DNA of 64,000 nucleotides, from the NCBI GenBank assembly GCA_936440205.1, contig OW387148.1, positions 25,475,961 through 25,539,960 on the forward strand, written 5' to 3'. Made by a program: the position numbers and the translations under genes. This stretch comes from Lepidonotus clava (taxonomy: Eukaryota > Annelida > Polychaeta > Phyllodocida > Polynoidae). Under the pieces are notes generated by a model. It did not search any database, was not told the DNA's origin, and saw nothing but the letters and a program-made list of their open reading frames with translations. Shown here one piece after another: positions 32,503 through 46,400 of the stretch (position 1 is its first letter; every line of letters starts with the position of its first letter).

Positions 32503-33245
32503 ACTGTGTGTGTATATACCTAAAGATAGTATGTGTGTGTCATTGAATAACGAGGTTAATGCATGTTGATAGGAGCGGCAGAGGACGATCTGGTGATAGA
32601 GGGAAAGTGCTAGGGGCGGATCCAGGGTGCTGTTCCATAAAAAAGAACGCATCTTTCTCACTCTGCAACATCCCCAAACCTTGCGTTGAGAAAATCAGCC
32701 CCTCAATATGTGACAGTTGAGTGCACTATAGAAACGCATCTTGTTTATGGAACATTTAGGGGGAAAACGCAGTTTAAAGCGTACAAAGCACAACTTTGGG
32801 TACACAGAACGCAATTTTGCGTACAAACTCATTTTCTTATGGAACAGCCCCCAGGTGTGAGAAGGAATTGCTAGGGCGATGTTACTTTTTAGCACATTGC
32901 GTGATGTTAAAGTAATGAACCTTTATAAATATGAATGTATCCATCCTAAAAAGTATCAACAGTTGTTTATTTTCATGGTATGTAGGCAATTGGAATATTA
33001 GTTTTGCCTTCCTATTGAATACCAGAGAATTATATAATGATAATGTTGAAAAACAATGTTAGAGGTTTTCCAGTCCCATACACCTATCCAACAAAGCTGT
33101 GAATCCTCCCATAGAAGCTTTAATTCCAAAATCTTTAGTGCAAGTCCATTGGACTCCATATCCCAAAACACAAGTTCGGGTCTATAGGCCTACCGCTAGC
33201 AGGGCGCCACACTATTGAGAAAGGTCTATAGCATTATGAGACTTA
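32503..33245. other. No gene seen
   Basis: Spacer with one lone end of the CAGGGGCGGATCC element family near 32611 and a loosely repeated TTCCATAAAAAAGAACGC/GGAACAGCC stretch at 32630-32850. Confidence 0.45.
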
Positions 33246-33509
33246 AGGCCGTATTACTCTATCCGCGGGTGTATGTTCGCATTGGGCGAACGGTTCGTGT
33301 TAGGGCCGTACTAAGGGCATATTACACTACATGTTCAGTCGCATTACCTACCAACGCGATCCAAAGTGAAGTAGGCCTATATTATACTACGCGTTTTGGC
33401 ACGCGTTGGGTCGTATTATTTTACAAACATGTCTGTAAAATAACGTGAATCACTCGCGCTGGCCAACGCGACCCAACGCGACGTTTCCCCACGCATAGTG
33501 TTATGGCCT
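33246..33509. mobile_element. MITE with TTA target duplication
   Basis: Starts AGGCCGTATTACTC and ends GTGTTATGGCCT, flanked by TTA on both sides (33243-33245, 33510-33512). Inverted similarity of the ends is moderate. The interior is rich in ACGCG words and has no gene. Confidence 0.7.
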
Positions 33510-33757
33510 TTAGTCGCGCCAACTCTTGCACTTTGTTGAAGCGCAATTTATTTTTTCTGGGCGTGTTTCTCTTTCTATGCATTAAACTAAGTTTAAAGTG
33601 GTTTTTAAATAGATATTTAGCAGATATAATTATATAGATTAGGTTAACAATTGGTATTGGTATATCTCTTTTATGTCAGCTAAATTAGTTATATCTGGCA
33701 CTAAGAGAATCGATATCATAGTTACAGTGTGTGTGTGTGTATTATAATAAACACATG

Positions 33758-33916
33758 CAATTAGGAGGAGAACGACTTTTCTGGGCCACTGGGAACCAGC
33801 CATAGGTTACTGGTGTACACACCAGGCACCAGCGGTCAAGAAAGTTCCCGGCGTGCTACACTGTTAACCTACTGCTGGTACCCAGTGGCCCAGAAAAGTA
33901 GTTCTCCTCCTAATTG
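33758..33916. mobile_element. Short MITE with about 40-bp inverted ends
   Basis: CAATTAGGAGGAGAACGACT ... CTGGGCCACTGGGAACCAGC is matched in inverse by GCTGGTACCCAGTGGCCCAG ... CTCCTCCTAATTG. Total 159 bp, no coding potential. Family not assigned. Confidence 0.8.
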
Positions 33917-34430
33917 TGGACTTTACATTATTGACGAAAGGAGATTGCACTCCTGAATTTAGATCAGGATATCCATATACCATGACCTATAAAGATGCGT
34001 CTTATCTAATAAAGCCTATTGACTCAACGGGCGCTCTGACTTTCTTGTTTTTGCTATTTGACGAGTGCTTCAAATTTTCACCATTTGGTTTTACTTTTGA
34101 ATATGTTATAAAAATGATCAACTGGATAGATTCAAAGTTAGCTGTTAATACAATGAAATGTGACATTCAAATTTAGAGCTGCAATCTCGATAGTGGTCGT
34201 TAACTATGATTGAGACCGATAACATAATACGGGCAAACCAATTGCAACAGGTGCCCAACAAAGTTTACCATAAGCTTAACTTAATAACAACGGCTTCAAC
34301 CGTCTACTGATACGTAAATTAACCTATGCGATAGAGATATCACTGTTATCATATGAAACCGATTGTAGGCCTAATTACCTCTTGGCTTACTGTTTATGCA
34401 TTAGACTACCTTCATCCAAGTGCTTACTTA
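33917..34430. other. No gene seen
   Basis: The 86-residue frame at 33916-34176 has no recognisable domain and no splice context. Otherwise AT-rich spacer. Confidence 0.45.
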
Positions 34431-34965
34431 AGGCTATATTCCACTATACGGTTTTTGCTTGTGGTACCATTAAAAAGCGCAAGCAAACTGCTGCAAACTT
34501 GCTTGCGGAAGGGTACCACAAGATGGAATATAGACCTTGTGTACACATGGTCACGTGATCACTTTTTGGTGATCACCACGTGTTGATCAAAACCACATGG
34601 CTACAGAATTAATACAAATAAATCAATTCAAAGCATAAATAGTTGATGATTATTATTCAATGAGACTATTTGTAGCATAAAACTATATTTAGAATACTTT
34701 AGACTTTAGAAAACAAAGGTTATTAACTGATCACCAATATGGCTGCCAGCCATTTTGACCAGTTATGACGTCACCTGCACAACGTCAAGAGGTACTTGCG
34801 GTAGTTGCTTGCGGTAGTTGCTTGTGGCACTTGCCATTTTATATAGGTTTTTGATTGCTTGTGGTCGGGGATACCAACATGTTGGTATCAAAACCACAAA
34901 TTGCTTTCGGTACCTTAAAGGAGCAACCGCAAATGCTACCTACTGCAAAATGGAATATATAACCT
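34431..34965. mobile_element. 535-bp MITE with TTA target duplication
   Basis: Left end AGGCTATATTCCACTATACG, right end inverse AGGTTATATATTCCATTTTG, flanked by TTA at 34428-34430 and 34966-34968. The interior has repeated GTTGCTTGCGGTA words and the paired arms GGTACC...GGTACC. No gene. The words GCTTGCGGT also occur at 5050. Confidence 0.8.
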
Positions 34966-35060
34966 TTAGTCTTTCGGCAATAATTGGGAAATTAAACTGA
35001 AATTATATTAAAATTTCATCAAATGACAAATTAATCACCAATACAGCTACCATCCCCTTT

Positions 35061-35419
35061 TTAGGCATGTGGGGTGGTGAAGTGGTTAGAGTGTCCGCCT
35101 GCTGCGCGGGCGGCCCGGGTTCAATTCCGGGCTGAGCTGGCTACTGCTCCCCTCTGTATGTCTCCCAGTGGCAAAGACTGGGATATCAAAGGTCTCTAGT
35201 AGACCACCGGCTGTTGTGTGTGTGGCCCTGTCTATGGGACCATGCACATTAAAGAACACCTGCCTCGGTAAAAGTGTAGGGGTATGGTCTCTATCTTCTC
35301 ATAGATTCGATCATTCCATATATTCGATCATCAAACGACAGAATTGTCAAAACCTTGTTCTCGCCGTGATATGACCTTAGATGTTGCTACGGCGTTAAAC
35401 CCCAATAACCAACCAACCA
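35061..35419 (+). repeat. tRNA-derived SINE with 12-bp target duplication
   Basis: A-box-like GTGGTGAAGTGGTTAGAG and B-box-like GGTTCAATTCC at tRNA spacing make a clear Pol III head. The body has AAAGAACACCTGCCTCGGTA and the tail is GCGTTAAACCCCAATAACC then AACC repeats. ACCATCCCCTTT flanks both ends (35049-35060, 35420-35431), so the insertion is fairly young. It shares its body with the old copy at 28845. Confidence 0.9.
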
Positions 35420-35431
35420 ACCATCCCCTTT

Positions 35432-37395
35432 CATAGGTATATTTCCGCCACCTGAGCAACGTTTGTAGCAACGTTGGGTAGACAGCCTATTAAGTTTGAA
35501 AATGTTTGATTAGAACGCCCGCATCCTTCTTATAGCATAAGAAAAATAAATCCTGAAGTTCGACTTAAAAAGCGCACCTCACAACTCCCTCCCAAACGAA
35601 CCTAGTTAATATAACTTTAACTGGGTGCATCTCCAATCAACATAGTGAACTACTTATCTAGAAGGGGAAAGGAAGCAAACGTGCGAATTCTGAAGATTGT
35701 AACAACGGTTGATTAACGAAATGATGCGAGAGAAATGTCATGGATTTCAGCATTTTACATGTATGTGACCATTTCAACTTTCATTTGCATCCTTAGATAA
35801 CATGAACTGTTAGATGATTTGAAAGATGCGTTCGTTTGAGTACTATTATGCTCTTGTTGCTTCTATGGAATATGGGCTATGTGGGTCCCGAATCGCTACC
35901 TCAAAAGAACAGGAACCAGATTGTTTTAGAACGGATCTAGATTGGAAACCAATATATCGGAATTCATCTCGACCGTATAGAGATACAATGTAGATGGAGA
36001 GTCCTTTACGTCCCGTGTGGCCTTTTTTTATTACACCGTGAAGTACTATCATTCTATTAACTCTACATATTTCTATAACTTGTATATTTACGATTAAATC
36101 ATAGACTACAAATTTGACACTAGGGTTAAGAATGAACCATTATTTTTCTTAAGTTTAATTGCTGTTTAGTAATAATATTCTAATCTAAGATCGTAAATGT
36201 ATTCGAATATCCATGTGCGGCCATACGATTTATAAATACCAATTCAAAATTAATGAAAAACTTCAATTTCAATGTCTAGAAATTGTTCTATATCAGTTAT
36301 TTTTCCAATGACTGCCTGTTTCTTATAGTATTTTATTCTTGAAATAAGTATTCCGAGGTTTTGACTTGAAACTTGACTTTGAAATAATGATGAAAAGGGC
36401 AGTTTTTTGTCAACAGGTCAACCATTTTATTGATACAAGGGATTGCACTATCCATACAATGACGGCTGCGATTAGATACACTTATAGTCTTCTAACTGAA
36501 GGGGCATGTGCAATGTACAGACGAATCGTCCACATGCTGTGAAAGGGACAGTTTTTTCTTCTTTTTTTTCTTGCGTGTGTTAATACAAGTTCTTGATACT
36601 TCCACGGACATGATGAATTCTATAGATCTGTTTTCTTTTGAAAAATTTCCCCAGTTCTTCTTAGAAAAATGATCAAAGACCTATTGCTTGTCTACATGGT
36701 ATTGTTGTCATAGCAAAGTAGTTAGCTGAGCCGACAAAATATTCTTTTCATTCGGTGTATGCAAATATACACGTGCTGAACACCGGACCTCTGCGCGTAC
36801 ACGCATGCGCGCAGAGCTTCCGTTCTGTTCATCAAAAAATAAGGTTTCCATAATCTGTGCCATTATAGTGTGTATAATAACGGCGTAATACCGGTATTAC
36901 GTCTGTCGGAAAATATATATATAAAACTTTACAAACAAATCGACAAGGAAACCCCGAAAGAGAATAGTTTGTCAGTTCACGTAGGTGTGACTAAAATAAG
37001 AGAGAATCCCGGTTGTTATTGTTGACAGACTGAATGATGTTGTTGCTGTTACTCTTGTTGTTATTCCACATCTTACATAATAACATCTCTTCTTGAAGAG
37101 TTCACCATTTTTTTGATATAATCGTCTCAATGTCATTCTTGTTTTTTTCCTTGTTGGTTTCTATTGTCTCTCGTGTTGTTGTTCTTGTTGTTACTGCTGT
37201 TGTTAATGTTGTTGTTGCAGTTGTCGTTGTAGACTGCGGTGCCGCTACACTTGGTGCGCAGGTGTTACATCGCTGTTCATATGGCCTTCTCAACAGTTAG
37301 CCAAGCTCGAAAGGATTATAAAAATCTGGCCATTTTGCTCGCAGAGTTGGCTGTACAGGTCTAGCAATAGATCATCCAGAGTTTACAGGCTTCAT
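35432..37395. other. Spacer and probable 3' UTR side of the light chain gene
   Basis: No gene seen. A minus-strand AATAAA (plus TTTATT at 36426-36431) is a possible polyadenylation signal, giving a 3' UTR near 970 bases. A GC-rich hairpin (CTCTGCGCG / CGCGCAGAG) is at about 36790-36825. CAA/GTT-rich runs occur at 37020-37220. Confidence 0.4.
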
Positions 37396-37433
37396 TTACT
37401 TACTGTCCTGGCCCATAACCTTCTTAATGAAGT
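37396..37433 (-). CDS. Essential light chain, last coding exon
   Basis: Follows TCATTGCAG; encodes (D)FIKKVMGQDSK and TAA. The last helix is shorter than scallop's KKVMAGPYPDK. Confidence 0.92.
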
Positions 37434-40400
37434 CTGCAATGACAAAGAGAAGGTTCATTAGTGAAATACTGAATCATCGAGTACAATTAATTGTAAAAAC
37501 ACAAGAAAGTTCACGGAATTATACTAGAATATAATTATACAACCCATATAACCCATGTTATGTGATGATGTTCGAGCATTTCAGAACTATCTACGAATTT
37601 GTTAAACTACAGCTACAGAAGAAGGTCAATATCTATAATGTCCAATCTAAGCCTGACCAATTCAGTGGCTCGTTGTATGAATGGCTTCACTATTGTGAAA
37701 ACTTGCAATGATGATTATTATTGTTACCAGCTGGTTACAGCGACATTGCTGTTGATATAGGTATTGTTGTATGAATTGCAGCTTTCTATTCTTCAATCTA
37801 AATTCTGTAGATGTAAAAAAAAAAATCATAGTTGGATGCATGTAACTCAAACACAACTACTTAAATGGTCTAACTACATTCTAAGATCTCCTATGGCATG
37901 ATCACCATTGGTGTCTAGTACTTACCCTCATATTTGACATTGCCTTCCAGATCCTCCTGTAAATCCGTGAATTTGATTACGGAATCAACTTCTGCGTCGG
38001 ATAGGCGCTCGCCTGTGGGTAGAAATAACGATTGATGTGAAGTCAAATGCATGTGTTCCAACACGAAGCTGCACATTTATGATTATAACTTATCGATATA
38101 GAACGAAGGATTTATCCTAGATTCTATTGAGGTTTGGTCTTAATATCTTTTATGTTCTATTACTCATTATGGGGTATGAGGCTTTAGTACATATCCTATT
38201 TTATGTCTCACCCGAACATAGAATTAAGTTATATCAATTAAAAGAATGACTCACAATCAAAAATACTTTAAGAACTCTACAGAAACCCTGAAGAAATATT
38301 ATCAAAACAAACTCCCAAATATATCAACTTAGAGGAAGTATGGTAAAATAAACACAAATTGAAAAAAATCCCAAAATAAAAAATGGAAAAACAATAGTAA
38401 AACACTGAACTATCAAATCTGTTCAAAACTAATCAAACTACTCAGAAATGCTCAGTGAGCAGCTCACCCAGATATGATAATACGTGTCTCATCTCGGCAC
38501 TGGTGATGAATCCTTGCCCTTCCCTGTCGAAGGTCTTGAACGCCTCCATGAAGTCGGCGTACGTTCCGGTGTCGGTCTCTTTGCTGACGGCGGCATAGAT
38601 GGGCAGGATTTCTTCGAATTTGTACTGTTTGTCACCTGAAATCAAGTGGTCCGTAAAGGTTTTAAGTAGGTCAAAGCGAGCAGCTCATTGGGTGGGAAGT
38701 TGGGTGGGTGTGGTTTGGACACGGGCTACAAACCAACTTGGGGAGCTGGTGAGGAGGTTTCTTTTGGGACGCTCTGCTTGGTTTTTGATGGTGTGTGGGG
38801 GTCGTGGTGGATGAGATGATACATGAGTAGTATACGTGAGTAGTATGTGTGCAAAACGTGAGCTATAGTGATGCACACATGAGCAGTTCATGAGCAGTAC
38901 ACAGCAGCACGTCAGCACCGTAAGATGAGATGTAACTAACTATGACATGATTGATACATGAGAAATACATATGATACTCATACGTCAGTAATACGTGAGA
39001 GCTATGTGGTCAACATGTGAGCAATTTGTGAGCAACACATGAACAATATATGAGCAACATATGAATGATACTTGAGCAATATTGGGGCAAGATGAGAGTG
39101 ATATGTGATCAATAGATGAGCAACAAATGAGTGATACATAAGCAATATATCAGCCATATATATACACGTGACACATGATTAACATGTGACCAGTAAGTGA
39201 GTGATATGTAATATACATCTGAGCTTCACACGAGTGATAAGTGAGCAGTTGTTCTTAATGGTATGAGCGACAAAATTAAATACTACGGCTTTTTAAGGGA
39301 ACCATCAGAATGGAATGACATGAGTTGAGGTGGATTGCACTAAAAATGATGTGAAATATGAGGATGGTTTCAGAATTGACTAGGGGTTTGAGACTTGGAC
39401 AATCTTGTTACCCAGCCTAAGATTACAGATTACAGGAGCCAGGAACATTTCAAAGACTTTAAACAAAGGAATTTATATATTTGTGTTCATTTACTTGGAC
39501 ATGAGATAATGATATTGATTATGCATAGGTAATGTACAACTGTAGTTACTACTAGAAGAGATGGAAGTTTTTAAGAGATTGATCCAGAGATTTAGGTTGC
39601 ATGGAAATATTCAAGGCAATACTTGTTGATATATCTTCTTATGCTTTCTACCAATCTTTGCGATATGGAAAAGAGATTTAAAAGTAGCTTGCTCGCTCTA
39701 GAAGTCATGTGCCAACGTTTACCATGCAATACTAGAATAATAATTTTGATTAGATCTATAACCAGTAATACAACGTCCTCTGATGCAACGTAGTCTATTT
39801 GGAATATTTTCTGGACTTAGTGTAAAATGAAACTACCATTCAATGGATAACGTTAGCCATGCATACAGAAACGCCAAGAATGAATGAACTGTAGCCTTGA
39901 TGGACTTTTAACAAGAATAGATCGTATACGGGAACGAGCATGCATCAAATGGAAATTGAACCGACATGTGTTGGATCCTATGAGTAATCAACATGCACGA
40001 CGACGTGTGACGTCGGCTAGAATGCCTTGAATACTTCAAAGTAAGGATCAACAATGTTGAGTAATGTAGACAGGACATGCTGTAAAAGAGGATCCAGCCA
40101 TGTAAAGTGACAAGGTTTGCCAACAGCGATTCCACCTTACAACATGAAGAAAGGAAGTTTGTATAGAGTGTGTTGTGATAAGGAAGAAGAGGTCCATCAA
40201 GAGGAGGAACTGTTTTTACGGAATAATTTGATACCATTTGAAATAATGATAATTACTGCAAGGCGTGCTCTACACTTTAGACTGATATATACATGTAATG
40301 CTTGTAATGAAATGAATATTGGTTGAGAAAGAAATATTCCCATCCTTATTGGTATGGAATTCTATGCAAATGAGAAACGAAAATGAAAACGGTGTGAAAA

Positions 40401-43400
40401 GAGGATATATACATTCTTAGAGAGACGTAAAATTGAAATTATCTTAGAATAAAAATAGTTCGTTCTCTGGTTCAACTTCCAAATGGTGTGTGATAATTCG
40501 TGCTATAAGAGTGCAACCAAAACATTTAGCTCATTTGATAGGAGAATGAAATGCGTCAGCCTGGGTTCTTCATTCTGAACAAATCAAGCACACGTTAGGA
40601 GAGTGGGGGGCACTTTGTTGTTGTAGAGTGGAATATGCAGAGCGTACCATTGCAGAGGCACAGGGTTGTATTCAAAGGAAACGGTCATATTCATAGGAAA
40701 AAACAATATAAAAGGAGAAGAGAGAAAGAGAGAGTGGAAGGAACAACAGGAACAGGTAACAGGATATATTTGAAAAATTTAAGGGAAACAAATGAGAAAT
40801 CGGTGTGGTGCGCATATCAGTTCAAGTTCAAGACTCTCCCGGTAGGTGGTGGTGGTGGTGGTCAAGAAGTGGTGCACGCATGCGCAACTCGAAGTACCAA
40901 CCAAGCTTTTCAGTTCCGCCGTTGGCCTTGACTATCGCTAGTGTTGGGTTCATTCCACAGGCGTAGAGGAAGTCAGCCAACTTTGCTCCGTCCACCAAAC
41001 CATCGCGACCGTCCCAGAAGTCAAAGAGATCGAATACCTCTTTTACGTCTGCAATGTAGAACATATTCACAACTGTATTCAAGACACGCACACAGACACA
41101 ACACGGCAATGACGTCCCCTTGACAAAGCTGGGCATCATGGGTAATAGTATATTAGCGTTTTTAGTGTAGGTGGTATCTGTACATGCGTGTGTTATGACG
41201 TGTGTTATGACGTTATGGGTGTCGGGTCGGCCTTCGTCCCCTGCAATGAAAATACGTTAGATGCCATTTCCCTGAAAGTAATATTTTGGTCTTTTTGTTT
41301 TTGGTCACTTGTTCATGTGGCCCCATGACGTATTCGGTGTGGAGACTGCGTCGGCTGCTGGTATTTGATTCTCTTTGAATTTGAATGTTTTTATTTTTTA
41401 TCATTATTATTAATTTTGAAATGCTGTTGGATGCTTCTGTGCATTTACAGACTTTCAGGCTTTTCCAAGCTGTATTTCCTCATCCCACACCCCATCCGAA
41501 ATAGCAAAGCATTTAAAGTAGGTCTCCAATTCCAAATTGTATCCAACAGTACCAGCCGGACCCACATTTTCCCCGGGTTGCCGACGCTGACTCGCACCAC
41601 CGGAACCCAGCTCCCAGACCAGGAAACGTGACGTCACTTCCGTGGTGCGTAGACCCACCTAATTTGTCTGTACCACCATTTTTCTTTATTAAAGCAATAG
41701 TTGGGTTCAGGCCCAGGCACCTCATCAGGTCACCGATCTTGAAGCCGTCGACCAAACCGTCACGACCGTCCCAAAAATCGAACAGGTCGAACGCTTCCTT
41801 CACATCTGAAATCACATTTTTTTGGTCATACATGGGGTATTATACACTGGGCTGAGGACCATTTAGAACCCATTAAATCTCGTTTAGAAATAATTATATT
41901 AGATCAATATTTGCCGAACTGTTCCTGATATAATAATATATATAAATCAATTTTGTAGTAATAAAAGCTACAAGGGAATAAAAGATACTATTTGCAGATG
42001 TCTTTTGCAATTGAGACGTTTTGTTAAGGAATTCGAAAACGATTATCTGAAACTCGTATCATCGTTTTGCCAGGGGTTCAGAGTTTCTTAGCCCAGTGTA
42101 TCAAACTATTTTGTATAAGTAGGTGCAACCTAAACACTTAAAGTTTAGTCAAAATTCATTTAGAGATAAGAATTCTAGTTTCTTTCTGATCGATTATATA
42201 TAAAATTTGTTTACTTTAATTGGTACACATACCTTTTGCAGCAAATATAAGGTAACACAGTTGGTACAGAACATACCATGACACATACTACATACATTAA
42301 CACTACTCTCGTACAAACATGACTCAGCACTTATTTCCCACATACGCCCATGGCACACACATTCCACATGGGTTCTGTACGAGCTTAATGCCTTTTCTCA
42401 ATAGAAAATATACTTAGGTATAATGCATCTGGATCTAATACCAAATGCCCTATAGACAAACAACCTGCCCATATCAATACGTGAATGCTTGCTAGAGAAG
42501 AAAATCTGATACAGATTACTCTCAACACAAACAACACGAAAAGAAGAAAAAGAGGAAAGATTCCTTTTTGTTTCTCTACCTCTTACATTTAGGGTTGGGG
42601 ATATATATATGCTATCGGTCAGTGACGTCAACGAACTTATGATTTACAACACCAACATTTCAGCCTGAAAAGAAGCATGGCAGTTAGACCGACTCGTTCC
42701 TTTCTCACCTGTTCTTACCCATTACCCCCCATCATTTCAATTCAGTTTAAGTTAGACTTAAAGCAAACCAGCATGCACGCCACGCGACCACCAGTGCCAC
42801 TGAGTGGTTGCCATTACTACTAAAGCAATGCGGTTTCTTGCACCATTTCTAGGATCACACTTTCCTAGAAGAAGGCCGAGCTGCTCGCCCAGAAGTAGGG
42901 CGCCGGGACCCGCCCAAATAAGGCGCGGGGGCCTGCCTGCTCCACTAGGGGGCGCGGCGGGCCGCCTGGCAGCTATTTTTAGACCGACAGTGCCTCGACC
43001 TCTTCACCCGCTGTTCCCGTAACCTCCCCCAGCCGAATAACTTCTTCCTCCTCCCCGCGGGCTCTTCTGATTACCTCCCGCCGGTCTGGGGGAAAGGGAA
43101 GGATGTTGGGGGATGGGTGGGGTGAGGGGAGGTCGCTGGAGGTAGTGGCAACATGTTCAGGTAGACATATACTACACAAACATATCATAGAGCCTTGCCT
43201 TAACGCTAATAAACATTCGGGGATGGGCTCTTCCATCCCTACTGGGCTTTCCCCTTTTTACAAACCTGAATGGAACCACCCTGGTATATCACCACGCCTA
43301 TTAAAACACCATTTTCTTCAGATGATAGTGGGCCTTTCAGGGGTGCTATATCCATCACACTGGGCCCTAGAACACTTCCTACCCTTTCAACCTTGGAAAG

Positions 43401-46400
43401 TTAATATCTGATGGCTAAGTAAGCAGGACAAATGAAAGCCTTCTAATTCAGGTGTCACACTGCCATCTTCCATTGACGAGAGCTTTAAAGCTAACCTTTA
43501 TGTAAGGAGTCCTACTTTTAACAGATATATACCAATAGTTAAGGTATGATAAAACATATTTTAATGACTGATTGAATAACTGAAAACCTGGCCTCATGGA
43601 TCTTTATATTGTTGGCCAATATCACCTTTAGGAAACGCACCTTTTATGGTGATATCATCGGTTGAATGGTACTAGTACACTGACACAGAGGTCACTCAGG
43701 TCAAATTCATGCTGAAGTAATGCTGACTCACAGCCCTCCCCCCCCCCCGGTTTGCCAAGGTATGCAGACATGTAGGCAGTACTGTCATAGTTGTACACTG
43801 CACTATGGAATACTCTACACAGAGGCTGCTGTGAGGAACAGGCCTACTTGACTAGGAACCTCAAGATGTTCAAAGTAATTACATAATCAAATGACAATAG
43901 ACAAAATTTCCTTACTAACTCCTGCTACTTTGTCTGTATTTCCTTTAATGGAATCTTTATAAAAACAGAGACTTTTGATGTATGTATGTAGAGAGATTCT
44001 ACACTCATTAATTGCGTCTATTCGATTAGGCCTACTTTCCTTAGTAAACTGTAATACCAACCGTTGAGGCATGACTATAGCATGTAGTAGCTATAGGACG
44101 ACCATCCACCCTACTATCACTATGGCCCAGGTGGCGCTACAGTTTAGTATGTAAGGTATACATAAGAGCGACCATTCTTTATGCTTTCAAGTTCGTTGAC
44201 GTTAATAAGTGCATTTTGATCACAATTAGTTGTAAAAATTGGGAACAATTGCCTGGACTTTAATAAAGGATCTTACACCTTCTCAAATCCACATATCATA
44301 AAGTGTCCTCACGCTGAATTCAATGTGCATACTTCCTACAATAACACGTGTTTAAATGGTATGTCTATCCGTCTAACATTATACATGTATGTGAATACAT
44401 AGACCAGATGCATGTCATGATATAACATGTAAACACAGATGTGTGCCCATGTCCATAATAGATTGCGGCTAATCTCCAGTCCTCACACTATCCTTAGTTA
44501 CATTCATACCAAACTGATACTGATATCTCATTTCATAAAGCCTCTTTCATTCACTGATACTGCCCTGGAATTGCCTCCGTATCTCGCATGTCAGCTAGAA
44601 ATACTCATTCAATGTAATTCATACATCATATGGCAAACTTATCTAAATTGATCAGGTGTTGGTCATGATCACATCAGTCGGTTATGAGCAAAATCCTGTA
44701 AGGTTTTGTTGGGGGCTCTTGAATGAATTTAAGAAATTGTGATGTCGCCCAGTCAAATGTTAGAAATTGTGATGTCACCCTGTCAAATTTGCTTGCCCAA
44801 AAATGGCCGTGTTGCCTTATCAAATTTAAGTGTATAGTGCCATTGGTTGGTTCCTGATCAAAACTCTGCACATGATTTCGTTATTCTTCATTATCACCTA
44901 TTGCATAGATAAACAACGCATTGGTCGAAAGAATTTGACGCATATTAGAAATTGACTGTTACACTTGACAAGTTGTTTAATGTCTAGCTACATAAAGTTC
45001 AATACTTAATGACAACATAAGTGAACAATTCAAAATGATGACTTTTTCTTTTCTATGTTTGCAGATGATAATGGGAGTTTGTTTATATACATGCACAAAT
45101 AACAGTCACCCAGTTTCCCTTCGTAGTCTGTACTCCCAAGGGGTTATCTCCAAGCTCTAAATGTACCACTTAAATAAACTGGTTTTACGAGAACAACAGT
45201 TGACCGATACCTGGCTCTTAGCGGTCATAAATGTGGACAAAGATTTGTCACCCCTAACCCCCACCCCACCCCCACCTCAACAGGTAAGACCATCCAGGGT
45301 GGTAACCCACACAGGTATAGCACACACCTGTCATAAGGTGAAGGGGGGCTGTATTGGGGGTTGGTTATTGTCCTTGATCCTGACATACTTAAGTATGAGT
45401 CTACAAGTGTTCTGCAAGGGACTTTTTCAAAAGGGGGGGAGGGGTATTCTGGTGCAGATTTAAGAATGGCTTGCATGTCCTAAGCTTACCATTAAATCTC
45501 ATGTTGATTCATATTCTGAGTCTAGGTTTCATAATCTGTTTTTATAACTGAAGACTTCTGAATAAAATTTCTACTTTCGTGTTTTTTTTCCCTCCTATTT
45601 TAAGCAATAGGCCTAAGTTTGATGGGACTAGGACACTGACGAATGGACAGTCTAGACTCTAGACAGTCCTTTATTCATTGAATTGTTTTCGGTACAAATC
45701 TGCTGTTGTCAGACCTAAACTGAAATCCACTCTGTAATTTCATGAAATTGCTATTACAATTGAAAGTGACTCAGATGATGCCACAGATCCTTTACATAAC
45801 AATTAATTGACAGATATTTTCAAGAATAGCAATTCAAACCCTTTTCCCCTGGATTGTCTTTCTCATGGCTATACTCTACTTTTCAACTAATTGTCTTTCT
45901 CTGGATTGCTCACTAATAATCATTGCACAGAGAAAAAGTAAGTTTGCTAGGACACACCCCTTTTGAATGTATTTTCTAAAGCGTTCTAATAATATGAAAA
46001 TTCCATATTGCTATAAAAGAATTGGAATTGCAACTGAGATTAATTCTAAGTTTTACCTTCTATTTCATCCGGAGACATTCCATTTATCTTAGCATTGCTC
46101 GTCTCTGCCATCTTAGATCTATACGTTTCCGTACAATATAACTGATAATCCCAATTGGTTCTATAATCCACAGCTGTTGAGTTAGAGATCCGAATCCTCT
46201 CTGCCTATTTACGGTCTGTTGATAATCTATGGCCTATGGCAGTGGTGATATTTCTCCTGATTTGTTCAGCTGTGCTTTTTTTGCCCTCCCTCTACCTTCA
46301 CCTCCACTCCTACGCCAAAATCAACGGCCAAGGGGTTCCTCTCACTGACAGCTGACCTAAATACCGCCGCCCATTGCCCCCAAAGATCAATGCGCGACAA

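Noticed and set aside
33916-34176. 86-residue plus-strand frame (MDFTLLTKGDC)
   Set aside because: No recognisable domain, no splice signals, AT-rich spacer between two MITEs.
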